Shown piece after piece: positions 7,685-14,729 of a stretch of DNA of 16,914 nucleotides (its first letter is position 1; the number at the start of each line of letters is the position of its first letter). The position numbers were made by a program, and so were the translations under genes. The notes beneath the pieces were generated by a model, which worked only from the letters and a program-made list of their open reading frames with translations, was not told the DNA's origin and ran no database searches. The stretch comes from CAUZRD01 sp963582255 (GTDB lineage: Bacteria; Pseudomonadota; Alphaproteobacteria; Rhizobiales; TMED25): the NCBI GenBank assembly GCA_963582255.1, contig CAUZRD010000027.1, positions 1 through 16,914 of the forward strand, given 5' to 3'.

Positions 7685-7700
7685 ATATCAATGTTGATAT
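7685..7700. promoter_or_regulatory. 16-bp palindrome upstream of the transpeptidase gene
   Basis: ATATCAA-TG-TTGATAT is a perfect 7-2-7 inverted repeat centred about 60 nt upstream of the preferred GTG start. Its position suits an operator. The half-site order is the opposite of an FNR box (TTGAT-N4-ATCAA), so no regulator is assigned. Confidence 0.4.
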
Positions 7701-7796
7701 ATGAGAGTACAATCTAATATGCCGCACGCCATTTGTTCTAGCTGCAATACCCAAGTTGTTTTTGCTGAACTCACCAAAGTCAGCTGGGGCGAACCC

Positions 7797-7850
7797 ACCA
7801 ATTAATAATTTATTGATCACAATCGCCCGACTCATAAACAGGTAATTGGT
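7797..7850. repeat. 8-bp inverted repeat downstream of the MaoC gene
   Basis: ACCAATTA (7797-7804) and TAATTGGT (7843-7850) are exact reverse complements separated by 38 nt, beginning about 20 nt past the MaoC stop on the minus strand. A second small hairpin (TGGG-GCGAA-CCCA, 7785-7797) abuts it. There is no T-run, so an intrinsic terminator is not supported. Confidence 0.3.
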
Positions 7851-7871
7851 TTTGTGAGGGAGGATTCCACT

Positions 7872-8321
7872 CTATCCCGGGTTGCGCTTTAGCAGAAATG
7901 CCTGCACAGCTTCCTGCACAACTTCTCCATGCTGATTGATAACATAAAGTTCGCGCTTCATGACGCCACGATCTGGCTTAGATGTTTCTCGCTTTTCAGA
8001 GACCTTAATGCGCGCATGAACAGTATCTCCAATTTTCACAGGCTTGGTAAATTTTAAACTATCAAACCCAAGAAACGCAACCAATGTATCATCATAAAGA
8101 TGCAGCTGGAATAGTAGGCCAGCAGCGATGGCATAGACCAACGGCCCATGAGCAATACGTGCACCGAATTGAGTCTGCCGACAGAATTCTTCGTTGATGT
8201 GCAAAGGATTGTAGTCGCCAGAAATTCCAGCAAAGTTAACTATATCAGCTTCAGTAACCGTTCGTGCCGGGCTCTCAAATTCCGCGCCTAACTCCCATTC
8301 TTCCCAGTAAAGTCCTCGCAT
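7872..8321 (-). CDS. MaoC family dehydratase (hot-dog enoyl-CoA hydratase)
   Basis: A 149-residue single hot-dog MaoC protein, expected to hydrate a trans-2-enoyl-CoA to the (R)-3-hydroxyacyl-CoA, or a branched/dicarboxylic analogue. Seen: the hydratase motif 'AGISGDYNPLHINEEF' (31-46) with the Asp36/His41 pair used by R-specific hydratases, followed by 'FGARIAHGPLV' (52-62). Length fits the short, single-domain branch. The start ATG at 8321 has AGGAG upstream and lies 15 nt after the CoA-transferase stop, so it is translated in the same operon. With the upstream acyl-CoA dehydrogenase it would perform the next step, hydration of the new double bond. Mesaconyl-CoA-type hydratases are related; the substrate is not determined here. 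Confidence 0.93.
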   Translation of the reverse strand: MRGLYWEEWELGAEFESPARTVTEADIVNFAGISGDYNPLHINEEFCRQTQFGARIAHGPLVYAIAAGLLFQLHLYDDTLVAFLGFDSLKFTKPVKIGDTVHARIKVSEKRETSKPDRGVMKRELYVINQHGEVVQEAVQAFLLKRNPG

Positions 8322-8336
8322 CTATTTCTCCTGATA

Positions 8337-9527
8337 TTATTTCACCACGCCGGTGTCACGCAGCCTAACAATCTGTGACTCATCCAGCCCGAGAAGCGTT
8401 TCAAGAACAAGATTTGTATGCTCACCAAGTTGAGGTGCCGGATTAGAAATCACGCCATCCATCCCAGACATCTTGATCGGGTTCCCGGGCAGACGAACCT
8501 TACCAGCATCGGGATGGTCATATTCGACGATCATATTGCGCTCAGCAACAGGTGGAGATGAAAATGCGCCGTCAAGATTATTTACTGGCGCAGCAGGAAC
8601 TCCATTAGCATTGAATTTCTCCATCCAATTTTTAACAGTATCACCGGCAAGGATAGCTTCCAAAATTGGCACCAAATCATCACGGTTTTTAACCCGCTCT
8701 GGATTTGTAATAAAACGTGGATCATCCACCACATCACTAGCGCCAATTGCAGCACAGAACTTATGCCAGAACGCTTCTTGCCGGGTTGCAACCACTACAT
8801 AGCCATCTTCGCATAAAAAGGCCTGCCAAGGCACTGAATACATATGCCCAGAGCCTGGCGGCTCTGGGAGTTCGCCCTTTGAAAGCCACATCGTACCAAT
8901 ATATATGAGGAGAGAAAGCATGCCGTCGAACATGGATAGTTCGATACGTCTTCCCTCACCTGAGCGCTCGCGGTCAAACAGTGCAGCCAGAATGGCTTTT
9001 GCTGAAAAAATTCCACCACAGAGATCCGCAATCGGAATACCCGTACGCACGGGCGGGCGGTCCTTCTCGCCGGTGATTGCCATATATCCAGCCATTGCCT
9101 GAATGATGATATCTAGCGCCGGGTAATCTTTATATTCACCGGTCTCACCATAGCCCGTGATGGAGCATTGGATCAGATCCGGTTTAATCTTGATCAGGGT
9201 ATTATAATCGATCTTTAGCCGCTCCAACACGCCGGGCCTAAAATTATCAACCACCACATCGCTTTGTTTAACTAGATCGTAAAACAGCTGGCGACCCTCA
9301 TCTGTTTTTAGATTGATGACGATGCTTTTCTTGTTACGATTAAGTGTGAGAAACAGAGCGCTTTCGCCATTCAGAGGAGCAACCGAAGGAATGCGGCCCA
9401 AATCACCTTCTGGTGTTTCGATCTTAATCACTTCCGCACCCAGATCAGAGAGCACCTGACCTCCATAGGTGCCGGCGATAATCTGACCAAGTTCTAAAAT
9501 TCTAACCCGTTCCAGAGGAAAACTCAT
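8337..9527 (-). CDS. CaiB/BaiF family (class III) CoA-transferase
   Basis: A 396-residue class III CoA-transferase that moves CoA between carboxylic acids through aspartyl anhydride intermediates. Seen: the family N-terminus 'VRILELGQIIAGTYGGQVLS' (8-27), 'DLGAEVIKIETPEGD' (28-42), 'LNRNKKSIVINLK' (62-74), 'VVVDNFRPGVLERL' (91-104), and the region 'RTGIPIADLCGG' (161-172) containing the expected catalytic Asp168. Full family length with no truncation. It starts 10 nt after the acyl-CoA dehydrogenase stop, with AGGGCG upstream, and ends 15 nt before MaoC. By context it activates the acid that the dehydrogenase and hydratase then process. The acid cannot be named from sequence alone. Confidence 0.95.
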   Translation of the reverse strand: MSFPLERVRILELGQIIAGTYGGQVLSDLGAEVIKIETPEGDLGRIPSVAPLNGESALFLTLNRNKKSIVINLKTDEGRQLFYDLVKQSDVVVDNFRPGVLERLKIDYNTLIKIKPDLIQCSITGYGETGEYKDYPALDIIIQAMAGYMAITGEKDRPPVRTGIPIADLCGGIFSAKAILAALFDRERSGEGRRIELSMFDGMLSLLIYIGTMWLSKGELPEPPGSGHMYSVPWQAFLCEDGYVVVATRQEAFWHKFCAAIGASDVVDDPRFITNPERVKNRDDLVPILEAILAGDTVKNWMEKFNANGVPAAPVNNLDGAFSSPPVAERNMIVEYDHPDAGKVRLPGNPIKMSGMDGVISNPAPQLGEHTNLVLETLLGLDESQIVRLRDTGVVK

Positions 9528-9537
9528 GTTGTGCGCC

Positions 9538-10683
9538 CTAAAGCCCGAGTGATTTTGCTATGATATTACGTTGGATTTCCGACGAGCCCGCACCGATAAC
9601 TGCAAGTCGTGAATCGCGAAAAAAACGCTGTAGCGGATATTCCATGCAATACCCGTAACCGCCAAAAATCTGCAAAGCCATGTCTGATATTGCCTTATAG
9701 GCTTCGCTAGTATGCAACTTCAAAATCGCCGCATCATGTCGCGTCGCCTGCCCCTCATCCACAGCCCAAGCAAACCGGTAAAACAGAAGCCTAGATATAT
9801 CGAGCATCACCTTCATATCGGCCAACTTATGGCTAATAGCCTGAAATTTACCAATCGGCCGGCCAAACTGCTCACGCGTCTTGGCATAATCTAGCGCTAA
9901 CTCAAATGCAGCTGTTGCCGCCCCTGTACGTGCTGCTGACAGACACAACCGTTCGTACCACAAGCACGAATCTGCTGTCTTCCAGCCCTGATCGACCTCA
10001 CCGACCATCATGTCAGCTGGAACTTCAACATTATTATAAAAAACCTGTGTCGTGCCGATCGCTCGATGACCTAGAGTATCTATTTTTTGAACCTCAATTC
10101 CGGGCAACTTAGTGTCGACGAGGAACAGAGTGATCCCATCTTGCTTTTTATCGCGCTTCGACGTCCGGGTAACAAGTAGACAATAATTGGCAATATCCAT
10201 TCCCGAAGTGAAGATTTTCTGGCCGTTGATGACGTAACTGTCATTACTGCTGGCATCAGCCCTTGTGACAAGCGAGGCAGCATCCGAACCAGACGATGGT
10301 TCGGTTAACCCGAAGGCAAAAGACAACTCACCTTTTGCAACTTTAGGAAGAAGATACTCCTTTTGCTCCTGCGTACCATGAGTCATAACGGCAAACCCAC
10401 CATAGGTCATGTTGCGAAATACCCACATGGCCAATTCTTCAGACTGGCGTCCGACCTCTTCCAGAAAAATGGCAACATCAACTGCTGATCCGCCAGTACC
10501 ACCATATTGTTCCGGTACAATCAAACCAAGCCAACCCTGTTTAGCAAGCGCTTCAAATGCCGCGCGCGGTGGCGTTGCTTGTGCATCGCAACGCTCAACG
10601 TAGTCGGGTGGACAGATGTTTTCCAAAAGATCACGCGCATGAGCACGCATTTCTTCTTGATCAGAAGTAAAAGAGAAATTCAT
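9538..10683 (-). CDS. Acyl-CoA dehydrogenase
   Basis: A 381-residue FAD-dependent acyl-CoA dehydrogenase (alpha,beta-desaturation of an acyl-CoA, electrons to ETF). Seen: the helical N-terminal domain, 'GLIVPEQYGGTGG' (53-65), the FAD signature 'FAFGLTEPSSGSDAASL' (122-138), 'REQFGRPIGKFQ' (270-281) and 'QIFGGYGY' (338-345). The usual medium/short-chain catalytic Glu near the C-terminus is absent ('VIGAGSSEIQR' in place of 'YEGTSEIQR'), but 'WYERLCLSA' supplies Glu244 on helix G, the position used by isovaleryl- and long-chain-type enzymes. This favours a branched or bulky substrate. It is followed by CaiB and MaoC with 10- and 15-nt gaps. Its start is 63 nt after the flavin reductase stop. 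Confidence 0.95.
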   Translation of the reverse strand: MNFSFTSDQEEMRAHARDLLENICPPDYVERCDAQATPPRAAFEALAKQGWLGLIVPEQYGGTGGSAVDVAIFLEEVGRQSEELAMWVFRNMTYGGFAVMTHGTQEQKEYLLPKVAKGELSFAFGLTEPSSGSDAASLVTRADASSNDSYVINGQKIFTSGMDIANYCLLVTRTSKRDKKQDGITLFLVDTKLPGIEVQKIDTLGHRAIGTTQVFYNNVEVPADMMVGEVDQGWKTADSCLWYERLCLSAARTGAATAAFELALDYAKTREQFGRPIGKFQAISHKLADMKVMLDISRLLFYRFAWAVDEGQATRHDAAILKLHTSEAYKAISDMALQIFGGYGYCMEYPLQRFFRDSRLAVIGAGSSEIQRNIIAKSLGL

Positions 10684-10746
10684 AACAATAAAACCCCGTC
10701 CAGATATCTATCTACCAAGCCCAATTAACATCCTCAGCAATATTAA

Positions 10747-11415
10747 TTAGTCTTTATTTTGTTTTCTCCATTCCTCAAAAGACAGGCGTCGTAGCTCAAA
10801 ACTGTCTCCGAGATAGGCATATAAATTTCCAAACAACCTGGCAATCGGGCGGTAGGCAGCGAGATCCACATACATACGTTCTTTATCCACAATCCCGGGT
10901 CTAGCGCGCACCCGCACACCCTCACCGATGATCAACACGCGCTGCGTGCTGACCGGCGTAATTGACATGACCTTACATTCAATCGCCATCGCAGCTTCAG
11001 CGATAGTGGGCGGACTAACCACCCTAGACGGAGTCAGAGAAAAATTAGCGATATCGATCTCGCTGATATCTGGAGGAAATTCAGTTGAGCATACATTCAT
11101 CTTCTCGGCAATATCTTCAGTTACAACATGAACTACGAACTCACCGGTCTCGCGCATATTATTAAGAGTATCCTTGGTGGAGCCATCTGGATTATCACTT
11201 AGACCCAACACGACAACCACCGGATCTTCGGAATAAAGATTAAAAAATGAAAATGGGGCAGCATTGACAACACCTTTAACCGATTTAGTAGTTGTAAGCG
11301 CGATCGGTCGCGGCACCACCAGCCCTGAAACCAGCTTGTAACAACTCTTCGGATCCAACTCTGTAGGATCAACGTCGAGACACCCCTTACCATCTATGGG
11401 TACAAACTGATCCAT
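10747..11415 (-). CDS. Flavin reductase family protein (FMN-binding split barrel)
   Basis: A 222-residue member of the flavin reductase-like / DIM6-NTAB family (FMN-binding split beta-barrel). Seen: 'VVPRPIALTTT' (33-43), 'NAAPFSFFNLYSEDPVVV' (51-68) and 'KDTLNNMRETGEFVVHVVT' (81-99), the classic FMN-phosphate and isoalloxazine regions of this subgroup. Members reduce flavin for a partner monooxygenase or act as flavoenzymes themselves. No monooxygenase partner is visible in the window. The ATG at 11415 has AGGGA a few nt upstream. It is 147 nt downstream of oxidoreductase 1 and 63 nt before the acyl-CoA dehydrogenase, so it probably begins the CoA-ester transcription unit or is read through from upstream. 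Confidence 0.92.
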   Translation of the reverse strand: MDQFVPIDGKGCLDVDPTELDPKSCYKLVSGLVVPRPIALTTTKSVKGVVNAAPFSFFNLYSEDPVVVVLGLSDNPDGSTKDTLNNMRETGEFVVHVVTEDIAEKMNVCSTEFPPDISEIDIANFSLTPSRVVSPPTIAEAAMAIECKVMSITPVSTQRVLIIGEGVRVRARPGIVDKERMYVDLAAYRPIARLFGNLYAYLGDSFELRRLSFEEWRKQNKD

Positions 11416-11467
11416 TATCCCTGCACCTACCAGCCAATAATTTACGAGAAAAGGCTATTTAAATCAC

Positions 11468-11503
11468 TATAAAATTTATAATTAGGCGGCACGAAAAGTC
11501 GTG
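11468..11503. promoter_or_regulatory. Two small palindromes upstream of the flavin reductase gene
   Basis: TATAAA-A-TTTATA (11468-11480) is a perfect 6-1-6 palindrome, and CACGA-AAAG-TCGTG (11490-11503) a perfect 5-4-5 hairpin. Both lie within 90 nt upstream of the flavin reductase start. The AT-only one could overlap a -10 region; the second has no T-run on either strand. Possible operator sites only. Confidence 0.25.
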
Positions 11504-11562
11504 TATTGAGCTCTCATATGCCGAAGTAACCAGCACCTTAAACATGCCCCACTTTAGTCTAC

Positions 11563-12621
11563 TTAAAGTTTGACTGGCACGCCCTCTCGGGCCGAACGAT
11601 CAGCTGCCATTGTTAATGCAAGAACAGCACGGCCATGATGTCCAGGCGCAAGTGCTACGCCGCCCATGCCGAGCACATGACGCACAAAGGCGTCTGTCTC
11701 ATCTTTCATCGGCCCAAAGAATTCACCAAGCACAAAATCACCAGGCATGGCCGAACCTAGGAAGGCCACGCCCACCTCATATTGCGGAGTATAGGGGCAG
11801 GGGATGGACTCACCTGGAACTAAAATTACATCGCGGTGTGCATCATCCACATTCAGCGACCCGGTTGTTCCCTGAAGATCTACTTCTATCGTCGCGGTAT
11901 AGGCTGGCCAATGTCGAGGCTGTAGCCAGCTCGTACCAAGAGTTGCGACCGAACCATCATCAAAGGTAACAATCATCCACAAAAAATCATCGCGGTTATA
12001 TGGTTTAAAAACCTTGCTTGCAGACTTAGCGTAGACTTCCACTGGCTTCTTGCCCTCCAAGTACCATAAGATGAGATCTACCAGATAAGTTAGCGTATTA
12101 ATTGACGGGGTAGTGTTCTGTGAGCGCGAGGCAACAGCTTCACCCACGGCGCGAGTAACATAGATTTTACCTAGAGCCATCACAATATCGCCAAGTTGCC
12201 CTTGCGCAGCAGCTTCCTTTGCGAGAAGAAATTTTCGTCGAAAACGTTGGGTGTAGCCAATGAATACATCAGCGCCCGATACATCCGCTTTGGCCAAAAT
12301 ATCATCAGCGTCATCCAGACTGAGAACAAACGGTTTTTCGATTAGGACTGACTTGCCAAGTTCCGCGGCCAATGCTGCTGGACCATGGTGATGTTCTTCA
12401 TCTGTCGCAATGATAACCGCCCCAATTCGATCGTCCTCAATCGCCGTTCTATAATCATCGGTTGCGGTATCAGCCTCGACTGATTTTGCAAGTTTTTCAA
12501 GCCGTTCTGGAACTATATCGCAAACAGTCAGATGGTTGACTTGCGGAATCTGATGACAGGAATGAGCACGCAATGTACCAATTCCACCAGCGCCAATGAC
12601 GGCAATTCCAGTCTCTTTCAT
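11563..12621 (-). CDS. Gfo/Idh/MocA family oxidoreductase 1
   Basis: A 352-residue NAD(P)-dependent dehydrogenase of the Gfo/Idh/MocA family (sugars, inositols, sugar acids and similar polyols). Seen: the Rossmann motif 'IAVIGAGGIGTLRAH' (6-20), acidic strand end 'VCDIVPERLEKLA' (33-45), and 'LIEKPFVLSLDDAD' (93-106) with the catalytic-region Lys96. In the C-terminal domain, the position that is His179 in oxidoreductase 2 of this window is Tyr179 ('TYLVDLILW'), while Asp182 is kept. The start ATG at 12621 has GGAG upstream and lies 30 nt after the nitroreductase stop, so the two are cotranscribed. It resembles oxidoreductase 2 along its length, especially the C-terminal 'SAMPGDF...GPMKDETDAF' region, suggesting paralogs with different substrates. 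Confidence 0.93.
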   Translation of the reverse strand: MKETGIAVIGAGGIGTLRAHSCHQIPQVNHLTVCDIVPERLEKLAKSVEADTATDDYRTAIEDDRIGAVIIATDEEHHHGPAALAAELGKSVLIEKPFVLSLDDADDILAKADVSGADVFIGYTQRFRRKFLLAKEAAAQGQLGDIVMALGKIYVTRAVGEAVASRSQNTTPSINTLTYLVDLILWYLEGKKPVEVYAKSASKVFKPYNRDDFLWMIVTFDDGSVATLGTSWLQPRHWPAYTATIEVDLQGTTGSLNVDDAHRDVILVPGESIPCPYTPQYEVGVAFLGSAMPGDFVLGEFFGPMKDETDAFVRHVLGMGGVALAPGHHGRAVLALTMAADRSAREGVPVKL

Positions 12622-12651
12622 GAGAACTCCGTTTCTAGATCCTTGAGCTTA

Positions 12652-13260
12652 CTAGCTCACGATTGACAATGTCTCACCGTATTTTCGGCCAAAAACCAGA
12701 TTGGCAAGGTCCTCACGGACACGCTCTCCAATCTCGCGCTCTGCTAACACTTCAGGAAGAGCACCAGGCTCTCCTTGATATCCGATCACAAAACCGCATA
12801 AAATTTTTGTGTCTTCCGGTACGCCATAGATTTCTTTAACTTTGTCGAACAAAATGCCAGCCATTTGATGCACATGCAAGCCATGCGCGGTGGCCTGAAG
12901 CAACAGCTGTCCCATCGCCATCCCAGTATCATATTGAAGCGTTGGACTTGAATTTCCGTTTGGCATCATCGCGTTATGGGCGCAGACAAAGCCCAGAACA
13001 TACCCACTTCCAGCCCAACCTTGATTACGCTCATTCAGACAACTAAATGCTCGTTCATAGTCATCGGAGTTACTTTTCGTGGCCACAATAAATCGCCAAG
13101 GCTGCGTGTTATTGCACGATGGTGCCCAGCGAGCAGCTTCAAATAGGCTGATCAAAAGCGAATCGTCAATCGGAGTGTCGAGGAAAGAGCGCGGGCTCCA
13201 CCTTTCTGCGATTAGCTCGTGGACAGGTTCGTTCGTCGTTGCTGGTTTTCGCAAAGTCAT
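12652..13260 (-). CDS. Nitroreductase family protein
   Basis: A 202-residue FMN-dependent nitroreductase-family oxidoreductase. Seen: 'IAERWSPRSFLDTPID' (17-32), the FMN-binding core 'AARWAPSCNNTQPWRFIVA' (42-60), and a dimer/active-site segment 'GMAMGQLLLQATAHGLHVHQM' split around residues 113-133. Such enzymes transfer hydride from NAD(P)H to quinones, nitro groups or enones; the physiological substrate is often unknown. I choose the ATG at 13260 over an in-frame TTG at 13272, because the ATG has GGAG seven nt upstream whereas the TTG lies beside that GGAG. It is the first gene of a pair with oxidoreductase 1 (30-nt gap). A terminator-like hairpin with seven T lies just upstream in its leader. 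Confidence 0.93.
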   Translation of the reverse strand: MTLRKPATTNEPVHELIAERWSPRSFLDTPIDDSLLISLFEAARWAPSCNNTQPWRFIVATKSNSDDYERAFSCLNERNQGWAGSGYVLGFVCAHNAMMPNGNSSPTLQYDTGMAMGQLLLQATAHGLHVHQMAGILFDKVKEIYGVPEDTKILCGFVIGYQGEPGALPEVLAEREIGERVREDLANLVFGRKYGETLSIVS

Positions 13261-13275
13261 ATCTTTCTCCAAGAC

Positions 13276-13297
13276 AAAAAAATGGTGGCGTTACCAC
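13276..13297 (-). terminator. Terminator-like hairpin and T7 run in the nitroreductase leader
   Basis: On the minus strand GTGGT-AAC-GCCAC (13285-13297; four Watson-Crick pairs and one G-U) is followed two nt later by seven T (13276-13282). It ends only 15 nt before the nitroreductase ATG. It could end transcripts of oxidoreductase 2 or act as an attenuator. The stem is short, so strength is uncertain. Confidence 0.4.
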
Positions 13298-13348
13298 ATT
13301 TTAAATCTGCACGTAGGATTTTAGTCCAAGAACTAGCATTAACCAGCA

Positions 13349-13476
13349 GGCTTTTGCTTGGCTAAATTGTGAAGATAAAATTCAAACGCCTAATCGGGGC
13401 ACAATATCGACCACACACTACAGAGTACAGTTGTGATGAGATGTATCTCTCCACACATACGGGCAAAGCAAAAGCC
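13349..13476. repeat. 11-bp inverted repeat spanning the gap before nitroreductase
   Basis: GGCTTTTGCTT (13349-13359) and AAGCAAAAGCC (13466-13476) are exact reverse complements, 106 nt apart. The right arm also sits inside a local minus-strand hairpin (about 13457-13481) with GGGC/GCCC at its core and U-G/A-U pairs beyond. The two pairings exclude each other. Between them is a 12-bp palindrome, GAGAT-GT-ATCTC (13438-13449). Confidence 0.5.
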
Positions 13477-13506
13477 CATACATACTTTATATTTGAGACA
13501 TCACGG

Positions 13507-14556
13507 TTACATTGATGGAGACAAATCGTTGCGAGGGAGAGATATCGGTTCACCTCGCTCAACCGAAAGATCTGCAGCGGCGCATACTTCCATCACCAAC
13601 ATAGCCTCCTCAGCGCTGACCATCACCGGGCGATCGTGGGCGACCGCATCCAGAAAATGATGAGTCTCATCATACATTGAGCCGGCGAAAACATGATCAA
13701 CCTGTTCTCCCGGCATACTTGACAGCGGATAACGAATGCCATGCTCCGTGGTATTGAGCTGCACCTCCCGGTGAGTGTCATCAATGGTAAGCGCACCTTC
13801 CGTTCCGACCACTTCTATCCACGCCTGAACATAGTTAGGGTATCCAATCGGCAATATCCATCCAATGCCAACTGTTATTGTTGTGCCATCATCCATGGTC
13901 ACTAGGGTCCACTGATGATCCTGTGTCTCGCTTTTCTGTGAAAATAATTTACCGGCAGTCTGAGAATAAACCCGGATGGGTTTTCTTGGCTGCATGCACC
14001 ACAAGACAAAATCGAGATCATGGCTGCCACCAATGGAAGCTGGAGACATTTTTGACCTACCAGTAATTTTTTCACCTAGCTCGCGAGTTGAATGGCGAGA
14101 AACAAGGCAGGTCACCGGCTCCCCCACCAATCCGCCTTTCAGAGCTTTGTTTATATAGGCATATCGAGGATCAAAGCGGCGCGAATAACCAACCGTGAGT
14201 TTGAGGCCCTTCTTGCGAGCTAAAGCCAGCGCCTGGCCCGCCTCTTCGATAGTTGGCGCGATAGGCTTTTCGACAAACACACTCTTTCCTGCTTCAAGTG
14301 CAGCCATCACCATCGGAAACCGAGCAGTTTCCGGAGTCATTGAAATGATTAGAGCATCGACGCTGTCATCATCGATTAATCTCCGCCAGTCACTAATCGC
14401 GGAGGTTGCATTAATTGCAGCAGCCATCTCATTACGACGTGCCTCATCAATTTCAGCAACATGCAAATCTTTGATAATAGCATTGCGTGCACATGCATTG
14501 GCCCTAATACCTCCAACCCAGCCAGTACCTATAACCCCCACATTGATTTGCTTCAC
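13507..14556 (-). CDS. Gfo/Idh/MocA family oxidoreductase 2
   Basis: A 349-residue NAD(P)-dependent oxidoreductase of the Gfo/Idh/MocA family. Seen: the Rossmann motif 'VGVIGTGWVGGIRANA' (6-21), 'SVFVEKPIAPTIEEAG' (92-107) with Lys97, and 'SIGGSHDLDFVLW' (174-186) with His179 and Asp182 in the usual substrate/proton-relay region. The start codon is GTG at 14556, preceded by GGAGAG with good spacing. It is divergent from the DapA-family pair across a 173-bp regulatory region and is followed on its strand by a 246-bp gap before nitroreductase. The division of labour with oxidoreductase 1, which has Tyr at position 179, is unknown. The divergent aldolase-like genes suggest a sugar-acid or hydroxy-acid substrate (inference). 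Confidence 0.93.
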   Translation of the reverse strand: MKQINVGVIGTGWVGGIRANACARNAIIKDLHVAEIDEARRNEMAAAINATSAISDWRRLIDDDSVDALIISMTPETARFPMVMAALEAGKSVFVEKPIAPTIEEAGQALALARKKGLKLTVGYSRRFDPRYAYINKALKGGLVGEPVTCLVSRHSTRELGEKITGRSKMSPASIGGSHDLDFVLWCMQPRKPIRVYSQTAGKLFSQKSETQDHQWTLVTMDDGTTITVGIGWILPIGYPNYVQAWIEVVGTEGALTIDDTHREVQLNTTEHGIRYPLSSMPGEQVDHVFAGSMYDETHHFLDAVAHDRPVMVSAEEAMLVMEVCAAADLSVERGEPISLPRNDLSPSM

Positions 14557-14575
14557 GGTATCTCTCCATTTATGT

Positions 14576-14603
14576 ATTCTGTTACAGTAACAAGTAAAAT
14601 CAA
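14576..14603 (-). promoter_or_regulatory. Candidate promoter of oxidoreductase 2
   Basis: On the minus strand: TTGATT (14598-14603), a 16-nt spacer, then CAGAAT (14576-14581). Each box matches consensus at four of six bases. The spacer is almost filled by the 13-bp palindrome, which would let a repressor block polymerase. Pattern-based only. Confidence 0.3.
14580..14592. promoter_or_regulatory. 13-bp palindromic candidate operator in the divergent region
   Basis: TGTTAC-A-GTAACA is a perfect 6-1-6 inverted repeat, 24 nt upstream of the oxidoreductase 2 GTG and inside its candidate promoter. Perfect symmetry, size and placement are typical of a repressor site (GntR-, LacI- or LysR-like possible). 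No regulator gene is in the window. Confidence 0.5.
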
Positions 14604-14672
14604 TCTTTAGTTTAAAAATATTTAGTTTTTTCTTTGATTACCATTTAGGTGGGTACAGCAGAGAGACACAGA

Positions 14673-14702
14673 TTGAACTCATCATATAGACGCACTTATA
14701 AG
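14673..14702 (+). promoter_or_regulatory. Candidate promoter of the DapA-family operon
   Basis: TTGAAC (14673-14678), an 18-nt spacer, then TATAAG (14697-14702): four and five of six consensus matches. It lies 27 nt upstream of the ATG at 14730, leaving a short leader. The same TATAAG appears as the candidate -10 of the Mo-hydroxylase operon. Confidence 0.4.
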
Positions 14703-14729
14703 ATAGTCTCAAAAACATACGGATAGACA

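Noticed and set aside
13362..13562. 66-codon minus-strand frame across the end of oxidoreductase 2 and the gap
   Set aside because: It overlaps the confirmed 3' end of oxidoreductase 2 in another frame and has no recognisable features. The gap is better explained as non-coding leader.
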